From: Fluctibacter halophilus
GTDB taxonomy: Bacteria > Pseudomonadota > Gammaproteobacteria > Enterobacterales > Alteromonadaceae
Assembly: GCF_020687825.1 (NCBI RefSeq)
Contig: NZ_JAJEWP010000001.1
Coordinates: 1,644,998 to 1,708,997, forward strand
Direction of reading: 5' to 3'
DNA length: 64,000 nt
The translations under genes were made by a program, and so were the position numbers. Below the pieces are notes generated by a model. The model did not search any database. It was not told where the DNA came from and saw only the letters and a program-made list of their open reading frames with translations. Position 1 is the stretch's first letter, and every line of letters begins with the position of its first letter. This document shows, piece after piece, positions 1-7,527 of the stretch.

Positions 1-203
1 CCCTTGTCATTACCCGGACGGTCTTCAAAATCGGGGAAAATGCACTCAGGGAATGGGTGACAGATCATGGTGTGATCACGGGTCGGATCAACGGTGTTCA
101 ACGTTTCACTGTCAGACGTTTTAGCCTGAGAAAAGGACACGGAACCCGCCAGCATCATCACGCCAACCCACGCCAGTTTTTTGCTCATTTTTGTCATGTT
201 CAT
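1..203 (-). CDS. Exported protein of unknown function (N-terminal part only)
   Basis: Reading the minus strand from the ATG at 203 gives an open frame that runs off the window start. The first ~30 residues are a typical Sec signal peptide: a Lys-rich start (MTKMSKK), a hydrophobic core, then an Ala-rich cleavage region (SFSQAK). The visible mature part is short and acidic, with a CHPFPECIFPDFED stretch whose two Cys could form a disulfide. A GGAG sequence sits 8 nt before the ATG at 203; in-frame ATGs at 209 and 197 are alternatives. It is divergent from the kinase operon that starts at 600. I do not recognise the family, and the body of the gene is outside the window. Confidence 0.6.
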   Translation of the reverse strand, partial: MNMTKMSKKLAWVGVMMLAGSVSFSQAKTSDSETLNTVDPTRDHTMICHPFPECIFPDFEDRPGNDK

Positions 204-432
204 CGTCATTTCTCCAGTTGTTCTTGATGGTTATCACACGATCCGATGCACAGGACAGTTAGCGCAAACAGGAGCATGTAACCGTTATTGGTGTTACCGC
301 GCTGTTGCAGCCTTCACTGCGCTAGCGGTGATTTAAATCTGGTTCAGGCCAGGCAGAAAGTAAACGCTCGGCGAGTGAGGTCTTTGTTATATTGTTGCAG
401 CGTGATTTTTTACCATATTTTTCATGTAGTTA

Positions 433-478
433 ACTTTAAATTTAAAAGTGTTAGGTCTGTGTGATTTGGTCAAATCAC
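433..478. promoter_or_regulatory. Two palindromes in the divergent promoter region
   Basis: The spacer at 204-599 holds no gene. Within it, 433-449 is an AT-rich inverted repeat (ACTTT arms around AAATTTA). Positions 461-478 are a perfect 8-bp inverted repeat, GTGATTTG / CAAATCAC, with a 2-bp centre. Both lie 120-165 bp before the operon at 600. Symmetric sites of this size usually bind dimeric regulators; which protein binds them is not known. Confidence 0.45.
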
Positions 479-498
479 CGCAAAACAGTGGCACCTTC

Positions 499-523
499 AT
501 GACAATTGTCATCCAAGGTCATG
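499..523. promoter_or_regulatory. Palindromic operator candidate for the adjacent response regulator
   Basis: Positions 499-512 read ATGACAATTGTCAT, a perfect 14-bp palindrome. A further half-site, GTCATGAC, follows at 518-525, giving a cluster of GTCAT-type half-sites about 90 bp before the first gene of the operon at 600. LuxR/NarL-type response regulators of the DesR kind bind inverted repeats of this layout, and the operon encodes one (2507-3112). Autoregulation is therefore a reasonable inference, not a demonstrated fact. Confidence 0.45.
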
Positions 524-599
524 ACGTTTGTGACTGCGATTACAATCGCTAACCCGCAATACTGCAGTCTCAATCCAACAGCACAGTGGGACTGCCCCA

Positions 600-1205
600 A
601 TGACAACAACCCCGTTATCCCTTGAACAGCAGCGCAATCAGTTCAAACAAAGCCGCTTCATCGCGATGCCGTTGGCAGGTACGCTGGTGTGGGCACTGAT
701 CGGACTCAGCGCGCCCTTTATGGATGCCATCGCCCAGACCTGGAGCTTGTATCTGGGCACGGGTGCCATCTTTTACCTTGGCGCAGGCCTGTCGTACCTG
801 ACCGGCGAGCGCTTTTTCGCCAAAGAGCGCAAAAATACCGACTTTGACAGGCTGTTTTTTGTCGGCATGATAATGTCACTGATGGTGTTTGCCATTGCCC
901 TGCCCGTCGCCGCCATCGATCACACCACCGTCCCTCTCAGTCTGGGGATCCTGACCGGGCTGATGTGGATGCCGTTATCCTGGGCGATTGAACATTGGGT
1001 GGGTTACTTTCACACCACACTCCGCACACTGGGGATCGTCGTGGTCTGGTATGCCTTTCCCGATGCCCGTGTCGAAGCCATAAGCGCGGTCATTGTCTCG
1101 GTGTATGCGGTTTCTTTGGTGGTGTTGGAGCGCCGCTATCGCCAGGTTAATCAGGCACGCAGCGGTTCCCCCCAACAACCCATCGTCACGGCAAATCCGT
1201 CATGA
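600..1205 (+). CDS. DUF7010-type integral membrane protein
   Basis: This 201-residue protein has a short polar N-terminus and about five to six hydrophobic segments, with a charged loop (ERFFAKERKNTDFDR) in the middle. It resembles the DUF7010 family of small membrane proteins with no known biochemical activity. It is the first gene of an operon continuing into a small membrane protein (4-bp ATGA overlap), a DesK-like kinase and a DesR-like regulator. It may be the sensor partner or the regulated target of that two-component pair. The family assignment is by recollection of the sequence type; the function is unknown. Confidence 0.7.
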   Translation: MTTTPLSLEQQRNQFKQSRFIAMPLAGTLVWALIGLSAPFMDAIAQTWSLYLGTGAIFYLGAGLSYLTGERFFAKERKNTDFDRLFFVGMIMSLMVFAIALPVAAIDHTTVPLSLGILTGLMWMPLSWAIEHWVGYFHTTLRTLGIVVVWYAFPDARVEAISAVIVSVYAVSLVVLERRYRQVNQARSGSPQQPIVTANPS

Positions 1206-1435
1206 ACCCGGTCGCACTGGTGGCCGTTTATGTGTTGCTCAGTGAAGGGCTGTTTGCCCTGTTCCCTAACGCCATGGGGGGTGGTTATTCACCCATCGAC
1301 ATCGTTGCGATTGCAGGTATAGTGGTGCTGGCAGTGACTGTATGCTGGGCTTCGGTCGCGCACCGATGCTGTTTGGATTTAACAAGGATTAAGACAAGCG
1401 ATGACAAACACGATGACCATCCCGTTGCTGGCTGA
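1202..1435 (+). CDS. Small two-helix membrane protein
   Basis: This 77-residue frame starts in a 4-bp overlap with the DUF7010 gene (ATGA), which favours translational coupling. It has two hydrophobic stretches (about residues 3-20 and 32-54), then a short charged His/Asp-rich tail. Its 3' end overlaps the kinase start at 1401 by 35 nt in another frame. The overlap is unusual but compatible with coupled translation. No family is recognised. The location between a membrane protein and a membrane kinase suggests it belongs to the same signalling unit. Confidence 0.5.
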   Translation: MNPVALVAVYVLLSEGLFALFPNAMGGGYSPIDIVAIAGIVVLAVTVCWASVAHRCCLDLTRIKTSDDKHDDHPVAG

Positions 1436-2510
1436 AGGACGCAAAAAGAAGTGGTCATACAGCTCACTGGTGTTTTCGCTGTTTTACTTCGTGCCGTTGT
1501 TTGCTGCGCCGCTACCTGACTCCGTAGCACTGCTGACAATACTGGCAGGCTACGTACTGTTCATTGCCCTGTATGTGACGAGCATCCATCAGCCATTGCA
1601 GCGCCTGCCCTATTGGGTCGTTGCATTGCTGCTGCTGGCCACCCTGAACAGTATCAACACCCACGGTGGTGCGGTGATGTTTGGCTACATCGCCTTTATC
1701 GTGGGCTACTACTACCGGGTAAGGACCGCTGTGTTATTGACCGCCCTGATGGCCGCGGTGGTGATTACCATCCAGATGACTGCCTATGCTGATCAGGTTG
1801 TCTTCGCCACCATTGCCACAGCCAATATGCTGGTGCTGATTGGCTTTGGCATGATGGAACGCAAGGAAACCCTGCACCAACTGCGCGAAGCCCGTCATGC
1901 GGCGTCGATGGGAACTCTGAGTGCCATTGCCGAGCGGGAGCGCATTGGTCGCGACCTGCACGATGTCGCTGGACATGCCCTGAGCAGCATTTCACTCAAG
2001 GCACAGTTAGCCGACAAATTGCTGGAAAAAGGCCGCATTGACGAGGCTCGTGCAGAAGCCCGTGCCCTGGCACAGTTGTCCCAGTCACTGCTCAGTGAAA
2101 TCCGTCAGACCGTCAGTGGCATCAAACAACTTTCTCTGCATGAAGAGATTGAAAAAGCATTGGCCAAATTGCGTGAAAATGGTTTTGAAGTCAGCGCCGA
2201 GGTAGACCATGACGCGGTCAGTGCGCTGTCAGTGTTGCAGGAAACCCACCTGGCCCTGATCATCAAAGAAGGGGTTACCAATGTGCTGCGCCACAGTCGC
2301 GGCAAACAGGTGACCCTGACACTGCACGCCGAACACGGGCAACTTCTGCTGACAATAACCGATGATGGTAAGACCTACACGGTGCAGGAAGGGAATGGTC
2401 TGAGCGGGATCCGCGAGCGTGCGGCGCTGATCAACGCTGACATTGCATTCGACTGGGGGCAACAAACCCGACTCAATATTTCACTGCCGATGGAGCGTAG
2501 CGTTATATGA
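1401..2510 (+). CDS. DesK-like sensor histidine kinase (HisKA_3 family)
   Basis: This 369-residue membrane kinase has about five to six N-terminal transmembrane helices (residues ~20-150). A dimerisation/phosphoacceptor segment follows, with the HisKA_3 motif RDLHDVAGH (phospho-His at ~187). The HATPase region carries an N-box (KEGVTNVLRH) and a G-box (GNGLSGIRERAAL). The topology and H-box match the DesK/LiaS group that senses membrane state. The start at 1401 is preceded by AAGGA at some distance; ATG 1413 is an alternative. The next gene starts inside its stop codon, so kinase and regulator are co-translated. The signal sensed is unknown. Confidence 0.9.
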   Translation: MTNTMTIPLLAEGRKKKWSYSSLVFSLFYFVPLFAAPLPDSVALLTILAGYVLFIALYVTSIHQPLQRLPYWVVALLLLATLNSINTHGGAVMFGYIAFIVGYYYRVRTAVLLTALMAAVVITIQMTAYADQVVFATIATANMLVLIGFGMMERKETLHQLREARHAASMGTLSAIAERERIGRDLHDVAGHALSSISLKAQLADKLLEKGRIDEARAEARALAQLSQSLLSEIRQTVSGIKQLSLHEEIEKALAKLRENGFEVSAEVDHDAVSALSVLQETHLALIIKEGVTNVLRHSRGKQVTLTLHAEHGQLLLTITDDGKTYTVQEGNGLSGIRERAALINADIAFDWGQQTRLNISLPMERSVI

Positions 2511-3112
2511 CCACACTGTTGATCGTTGAAGACCAGGCCCTGGTGCGTGACGCCATTGCCGCACTGCTCGATCTGGAAGACGGCTTTACGGTGGTTGGCA
2601 AGTGTGCCAACGGCAAACAAGCATTGACCTGGTTGCGCGAACAGCCTGTACCAGACATCGTCCTGACAGACATCGAAATGCCGCAAATGTCAGGCCTGGA
2701 GCTGGTACAACACATCGCCAAGCAGGGGCTGCCCTGCATCAGCGTGTTTATGACCACCTTCGCCAAACCCGGCTACATCAAGCGCGCCATGGCCCTTGGC
2801 GCCAAAGGCTTTATCCTCAAAGAAGCCGACAGTGACTATCTGATCAGCGCCCTGCAACGTATCTCAGGCGGACAACGTGTCATCGACCCGGAGCTCGCAC
2901 TGATGGCGCTGGATGACACCAACCCGTTGTCTGACAAAGAACAACAGGCTCTTAAGCTGGCCAGCGACGGACTCAAAACCAATGACATCGCACAGCAGTT
3001 GTTCTTATCCCAGGGCACGGTACGCAACTACCTGTCAGAAGCGATCAGCAAACTGGATGCCACCAACCGGGTGGATGCCGCCCGCATCGCCCGCCAGAAA
3101 GGCTGGTTGTAG
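2507..3112 (+). CDS. DesR/NarL-type response regulator
   Basis: A 201-residue protein of normal family length. The receiver domain covers residues ~3-115, with acidic pocket E8/D9, phosphoacceptor D55 (VLTDIEMP) and the conserved Lys in FILKEAD. The C-terminal LuxR/GerE helix-turn-helix (~135-197) has the usual LSDKEQQALKLASDG and GTVRNYLSEAISKL segments. It overlaps the kinase gene by 4 bp (ATGA), so it is its cognate regulator. The palindrome at 499-512 upstream of the operon is its most obvious candidate binding site. Confidence 0.93.
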   Translation: MTTLLIVEDQALVRDAIAALLDLEDGFTVVGKCANGKQALTWLREQPVPDIVLTDIEMPQMSGLELVQHIAKQGLPCISVFMTTFAKPGYIKRAMALGAKGFILKEADSDYLISALQRISGGQRVIDPELALMALDDTNPLSDKEQQALKLASDGLKTNDIAQQLFLSQGTVRNYLSEAISKLDATNRVDAARIARQKGWL

Positions 3113-3247
3113 CGCACCTCGAGCCGACGATTCGCTGGCGTTCACTCGGTTCACGGCATTTCAAACCGAAAAAATGTTTTCAGTCGCGATTCTTTTTTAG
3201 CCCGCAATGCGTCTTATGCATATAGACCTATGTTGCGGAGAGAATAA

Positions 3248-4051
3248 ATGCTGACTTACCAACGGTTTTCACCGGTATTTCCCCACGGAAAGTTAACCGA
3301 AGTGTTTGATAACATTTGGTTCATTCAAGGAAGTTGGGATATGCCCGTGGTACTTAAACCACGCATATCGCGCTCAATGGTGGTGATCCGCTGTGAGGAC
3401 GGGGCGTTGACCCTGATCAATAGCATGCGCCTGTCAGAGGAAGCCTTGTCCGAGTTGGAGGCACTGGGACCGATCAAGCATGTTATCCGGCTGGCCGCCA
3501 TGCATGGCGCCGACGATAGATTTTACAAAGCTCGCTACAATGCCAAGGTTTATGCGCTGGCAGGCACCGGCTATCATAAGGGGCTGTCGGCGAACGTTGA
3601 CGATAAAACCACTTACTTTCAGCCCGATATCTGGTTTGACGAGGACACGCCGCTACCGGTCGGGGAGGCATACACCTGGGTGATGAGAAGCAGTAAGCTT
3701 GCCGAGGCCTGTATCCTGTTAAAGCGAGACCGTGGCATTTTATTGTCCGGAGATATGCTGCATAACACCCCCCAACCTGATGCTTTCACCAATCTGCGGG
3801 CAAGGCTGATGATGCGGGTATGTGGCCTGACAAAAGCCTGTAATGTTGGGGTCGGATGGTGGATGATGAATCAACCCAGTGGTGATGAACTACGAGCCAT
3901 CCTGTCACTACCATTCCAACACGTATTGCCCGTCCATGGTGAACCGGTCATCGGTAATGCAAAAGCGCGCTATCGTGATGCCATTGAAACCTATGCAGCA
4001 AAGGCGGACGCCAAAAATTGGCATTCCCCGCTCAAATCGCCAACCTGCTGA
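3248..4051 (+). CDS. Metallo-beta-lactamase-fold protein, DUF4336-like
   Basis: This 267-residue cytoplasmic protein has a degenerate MBL-fold pattern. The canonical HxHxDH is replaced by MHGADDRFYKARY (~residues 82-94), while a GDMLHN segment and a late VLPVHGEP His are kept. This resembles DUF4336-type MBL proteins, for which a metal-dependent hydrolase role is assumed but not shown. GGAGAG lies just before the ATG. The gene is followed after 14 bp by the ECF sigma factor, suggesting the three genes at 3248-5645 form one unit. A substrate cannot be named. Confidence 0.7.
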   Translation: MLTYQRFSPVFPHGKLTEVFDNIWFIQGSWDMPVVLKPRISRSMVVIRCEDGALTLINSMRLSEEALSELEALGPIKHVIRLAAMHGADDRFYKARYNAKVYALAGTGYHKGLSANVDDKTTYFQPDIWFDEDTPLPVGEAYTWVMRSSKLAEACILLKRDRGILLSGDMLHNTPQPDAFTNLRARLMMRVCGLTKACNVGVGWWMMNQPSGDELRAILSLPFQHVLPVHGEPVIGNAKARYRDAIETYAAKADAKNWHSPLKSPTC

Positions 4052-4065
4052 ACAAGGAGATAAGG

Positions 4066-4965
4066 GTGAAAAACCTTAAACAACCCAACACCATTCGCCA
4101 TGAGCAGGACTTTGTCGATCTGTTGGCAGAAGTTAGGCCCACGCTTCATCGCTATTGCACCCGACTAACCGGCTCGGTTTTTGATGGTGAAGACTTGGTA
4201 CAGCAGGTCCTCACCAAAGCATTTGACCGTCTGCATGACAGTCTGCCAATCACAAACCCGCAAAGCTGGCTGTTTACAATTGCCCATAACAGCCTGATTG
4301 ATCAACACCGTGCCAGACAAGCCCGTCCGGAAGGGCATCTCGCCGAAGCGCAAAACATGCCTGAAACGCCTTTGCAGCAAGGGCTCGATGATCTGGATTG
4401 GCTGATGTCACTGCCGCCTATGCAACGCAGTGTGCTGGTACTCAACAATGGTTTTGGTTACAGCGCAAAACAATGCGCCGAGCTGTGTCACACAACAGAA
4501 GTCGCCATAAAGTCCGCTCTCGCTCGGGCCAGACAGCACCTCAAGGCTTACCAACCCGCAAGTAAAGCCCCTGCGCTGTCATCCGCTGACGATGTGCGAC
4601 TGCGTTTGTATACCGACCTTTTCAATCAACGTGAGTTTGACGCCCTGTTGGCGCTGACGCTGGACGAAGTCAAACTGGATATGGTGGCCAAAGCCCAGAT
4701 GTCAGGCCGAGAAGACATTCGTTTCTATTTTAACAACTACAACGGCCTGGACACCTGGCACGCTGAACCCGGCAGAGTGAATGGACAACCGGCCATGCTG
4801 ATGTTTGAACCACAGGTAAGCCGGACACAGCCCCAATACGTGGTGTTGGTTGAACACGAAGGGGAAGCGCTGAAACGCATACAGGACTTCCGTTATGCTC
4901 GCTACGTAATGGATTCCGCTGACTGGCAACCGTTGAATGCACTCACACAGGAGTCCCTGACATGA
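4066..4965 (+). CDS. ECF sigma factor with C-terminal SnoaL-like domain
   Basis: I chose the GTG at 4066, 5 nt after a strong AAGGAGA; an in-frame ATG at 4018 would overlap the previous gene. The 299-residue product has sigma region 2 (~20-90, with SWLFTIAHNSLIDQHRA) and region 4 (~130-165, LPPMQRSVLVLNNGFGYS and a helix-turn-helix). A SnoaL-like alpha+beta tail (~185-285) follows. SnoaL-tailed ECF factors (ECF41-type and relatives) use the tail to regulate activity instead of an anti-sigma factor. No anti-sigma gene is present. The next gene overlaps by 4 bp. Confidence 0.87.
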   Translation: MKNLKQPNTIRHEQDFVDLLAEVRPTLHRYCTRLTGSVFDGEDLVQQVLTKAFDRLHDSLPITNPQSWLFTIAHNSLIDQHRARQARPEGHLAEAQNMPETPLQQGLDDLDWLMSLPPMQRSVLVLNNGFGYSAKQCAELCHTTEVAIKSALARARQHLKAYQPASKAPALSSADDVRLRLYTDLFNQREFDALLALTLDEVKLDMVAKAQMSGREDIRFYFNNYNGLDTWHAEPGRVNGQPAMLMFEPQVSRTQPQYVVLVEHEGEALKRIQDFRYARYVMDSADWQPLNALTQESLT

Positions 4966-5645
4966 CCAACGTCTCTTCACCCCGCCTTCAGATGGCTGCG
5001 GAAGTCGGCCTTGTGCTGTGCGCATTTTTTGGCACTCGATTTGCCCTGCGCCTGTTGGATATAAGTTACAGCGGTCCGATCGGTACCGTTGTTGCACTGG
5101 GCGCCATTTACTTGCTGTATCGCTATCGTACAGGACTGTTTAGCCCCATTGGCCTGAGAACACACCCAGGGGCAGGCCCTGCGGCTTTGAGCATTGTGCT
5201 CACCGTCGCCGTGACAATCCTGCTGGCAACGGTGATATTGCCTTACCTAAAAACCCTCACAGGATATGTGCCCTCCGATGCGCCTGGTCGGTTTGACTAC
5301 ATCAAAGGCAACGCTACGGCTTTGGTCCTCAGTGTGGTGGGCATCGCCTGGTTTGCCGCCGCATTTGGCGAAGAAGTGCTTTTCCGCGGCTTTCTGATGA
5401 CCCGGTTAGCTGTCCTTCTGGGCGACTCCTTTACTGCCAGAAGTGTAGCTGTGGCAGGACAGGCACTGTTGTTCGCTATGCTACACGGTTCGGTGTTGGC
5501 CAATCAGTTGTTTGCAGGCCTGATCGCCCTCGCCTACGGCATCATTTACTTTACTCTGGCGAAACGTTCTTTGTGGCCATTGATCGTCGCTCATGCCATT
5601 CCGGATACGATTTCGTTTATCCAGATGTACGCTGCCCAGCGCTAA
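4962..5645 (+). CDS. CPBP-family intramembrane metalloprotease
   Basis: This 227-residue polytopic membrane protein carries the CPBP (CAAX protease and bacteriocin-processing) signature. It has the GEEVLFRGF motif (EExxxR), a second His in FAMLHG and a third in the late HAIPD segment, all within predicted helices. Members are membrane-embedded proteases or homologues; substrates are generally unknown. It overlaps the sigma factor by 4 bp, so it may be co-regulated with, or act on, the membrane side of that sigma pathway (inference). It converges on the LysR gene with only 37 bp between them. Confidence 0.87.
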   Translation: MTNVSSPRLQMAAEVGLVLCAFFGTRFALRLLDISYSGPIGTVVALGAIYLLYRYRTGLFSPIGLRTHPGAGPAALSIVLTVAVTILLATVILPYLKTLTGYVPSDAPGRFDYIKGNATALVLSVVGIAWFAAAFGEEVLFRGFLMTRLAVLLGDSFTARSVAVAGQALLFAMLHGSVLANQLFAGLIALAYGIIYFTLAKRSLWPLIVAHAIPDTISFIQMYAAQR

Positions 5646-5682
5646 CGGATTACGAAACTGACCGGCACTCAGATGACATAGA

Positions 5683-6615
5683 TCAGACAACCAAGGCCTG
5701 GTGAACATGCTGCATCGTCTTGCGTAGCTCGGTGGTCACCCAGTGGCGCAAATTACAGATATCCGGCCGCTGGGCTTTTTCTTCGGGGCAGACAAAGTAG
5801 TAGCCGTATTTCATTTTTACCGCCCGACCCACTTGTTTGAACAGCTGCATATTGAGCATATCCAGCTCCACCAGACTTGCGCGGGCAATGGCAATACCCT
5901 GCCCGGCCGCTGTGGCCTGAAGGGTAATGTCTGAACGACTGAAGCCCTGATCTGCACGTCCGTCAGGCACCGCCAGCCCCTGAGTGCGCAGCCAGCCTCG
6001 CCAGGAACTCTCATCATTGCCCTGCTCTGTGACCAGATCCAGTAACCACGGATACTGCTGCAAGCGCTCTGGGTGGGCAATGATGTCTCGATCGGTCACC
6101 AGTGCATTGCTGGCAACAGGAAACACCCACTCATCACAAATGTACGTCATGTGCAGGCCAGGCACCTCGGTATCGGTCAGGCGAATCGCGGTATCGATGC
6201 CCTCGTAACGCAGATCGAGAATATTGTCATCCGTAAGCACCGACAGTGGTTGATCGGGATAGGCCTGATTGTAGTCACCGAGCTTTGGCAGCAACCATTT
6301 GGTTGCCAGCGAGGAGATAGTCGTCACGCTCAGCGGGCTGTCGACGGAGGCGCTGAGACGTTCAAAGGCACTGGCAATCTCGGCCAGGTTCAGGCGCGTA
6401 TGATGATACAGCTTTTCGCCCAATGGCGTGATCTTCAGGTGCCGGGTGGAGCGTTCAATCAGGGTAACACCGGCAATCCCCTCAAGCTGCTTAATGCGGT
6501 GACTCACCGCACTTTGGGTCAGATTCAGATGTAATGCAGCACGGCTGAAACTGCCTTTGTCGACGACGGCGTGAAAAACCTGCAAGCAGGTTAAGGTTGC
6601 TGGGTGCAGTGACAA
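5683..6615 (-). CDS. LysR-type transcriptional regulator (GcvA-like)
   Basis: A 310-residue protein with the N-terminal LysR helix-turn-helix (~5-65: GSFSRAALHLNLTQSAVSHRI) and a C-terminal effector-binding domain of the GcvA/AmpR type (~90-295). The start is a TTG at 6615 preceded by GGAG with 5-nt spacing; nearby ATGs are out of frame. It is divergent from the CPBP protease gene at 6750, so it most likely controls that gene and itself from the 134-bp spacer. The effector is unknown. Confidence 0.9.
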   Translation of the reverse strand: MSLHPATLTCLQVFHAVVDKGSFSRAALHLNLTQSAVSHRIKQLEGIAGVTLIERSTRHLKITPLGEKLYHHTRLNLAEIASAFERLSASVDSPLSVTTISSLATKWLLPKLGDYNQAYPDQPLSVLTDDNILDLRYEGIDTAIRLTDTEVPGLHMTYICDEWVFPVASNALVTDRDIIAHPERLQQYPWLLDLVTEQGNDESSWRGWLRTQGLAVPDGRADQGFSRSDITLQATAAGQGIAIARASLVELDMLNMQLFKQVGRAVKMKYGYYFVCPEEKAQRPDICNLRHWVTTELRKTMQHVHQALVV

Positions 6616-6749
6616 ATTCGCTCCATTTATCTCATTTACTAATAACTAGATAAAATATTATCACTTGTTTTGCGTCTTGTACGCGGTAATTTATCGCCAT
6701 TATTTTTGACTGGCGATGCGCCTGCCAACAACCAGAAAAAGGGATAGTA

Positions 6750-7448
6750 ATGAGGTTTACCCTGAAGCAACAGACTGTATTTGAAATCACCATTGTGCTG
6801 GGTGTGATGCTACTGGTGAAAGACGTCAGTGATCGACTCGCGCTCATTGGCGCGGGCTCCATCGCCATGTGGTGTGGCATCATTGTGGCCACGCTATTTA
6901 TGAGAAAACACAATATAACCTGGCGCCAGCGCGGTCTTGCCCTGCCCGAGAACAAACGCGCCTGGCTGAAAGCCTTTGGCTACGCGCTGGTGATCATCGT
7001 CGCCTCACTGGTATTTATGGGCGGCATCTTGCCACTGATCACCAATGCACTGGGACTGACCATCCCGGAAAGCTCCACAGACCGGTTTGAATTTTTCCTC
7101 GGCAACGTCTGGCTGTTTTTGGCTTACCTTGTGGTTGTGATTTGGCTCGGTGCAGCCCTCGGTGAAGAACTGTTGATGCGCGGCTTTTTACTTAACAGCC
7201 TGCTCACCCTGTTCGGCGACAACAAAGCGGGTATTGCTGCCGCCATTACTGTGCATGCGCTAATCTTCGGCCTGCTGCATATATCCCAGGGTATTCCAGG
7301 CATTATCGGCACCGGTGTCGTGGCGGTTATTCTGGGGTCAGTGTACCTGTACACCAAGCGCCAGCTTTTCCCATTGATCCTCGCCCATGGTTTGATCAAC
7401 TCCATCAGCCTGACAGCCTATTTTGTGACTGACGGAAAGCTAACCTGA
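6750..7448 (+). CDS. CPBP-family intramembrane metalloprotease (second copy)
   Basis: A 232-residue membrane protein with GEELLMRGF (EExxxR), HALIFGLLH and LAHGLIN motifs, the three conserved blocks of CPBP proteases. AGGGA lies before the ATG. It is related to, but clearly diverged from, the copy at 4962-5645; both share the GEE-RGFL core and a similar length. It is transcribed away from the LysR gene and ends before a strong bidirectional terminator, so it is probably monocistronic and LysR-controlled. Confidence 0.87.
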   Translation: MRFTLKQQTVFEITIVLGVMLLVKDVSDRLALIGAGSIAMWCGIIVATLFMRKHNITWRQRGLALPENKRAWLKAFGYALVIIVASLVFMGGILPLITNALGLTIPESSTDRFEFFLGNVWLFLAYLVVVIWLGAALGEELLMRGFLLNSLLTLFGDNKAGIAAAITVHALIFGLLHISQGIPGIIGTGVVAVILGSVYLYTKRQLFPLILAHGLINSISLTAYFVTDGKLT

Positions 7449-7483
7449 AGTGACAAAACCCCGTTTGCATGATTCACTGCACT

Positions 7484-7512
7484 AAAAAAGGCCCTGTTCA
7501 GGGCCTTTTTTG
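7484..7512. terminator. Bidirectional intrinsic terminator
   Basis: A stem AGGCCCTG / CAGGGCCT with a two-base loop is flanked by an A-run on one side and a T-run on the other. It separates the converging CPBP gene (ends 7448) and metalloprotease gene (ends 7528). Confidence 0.9.
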
Positions 7513-7527
7513 ATCGTGAGGCGATAT

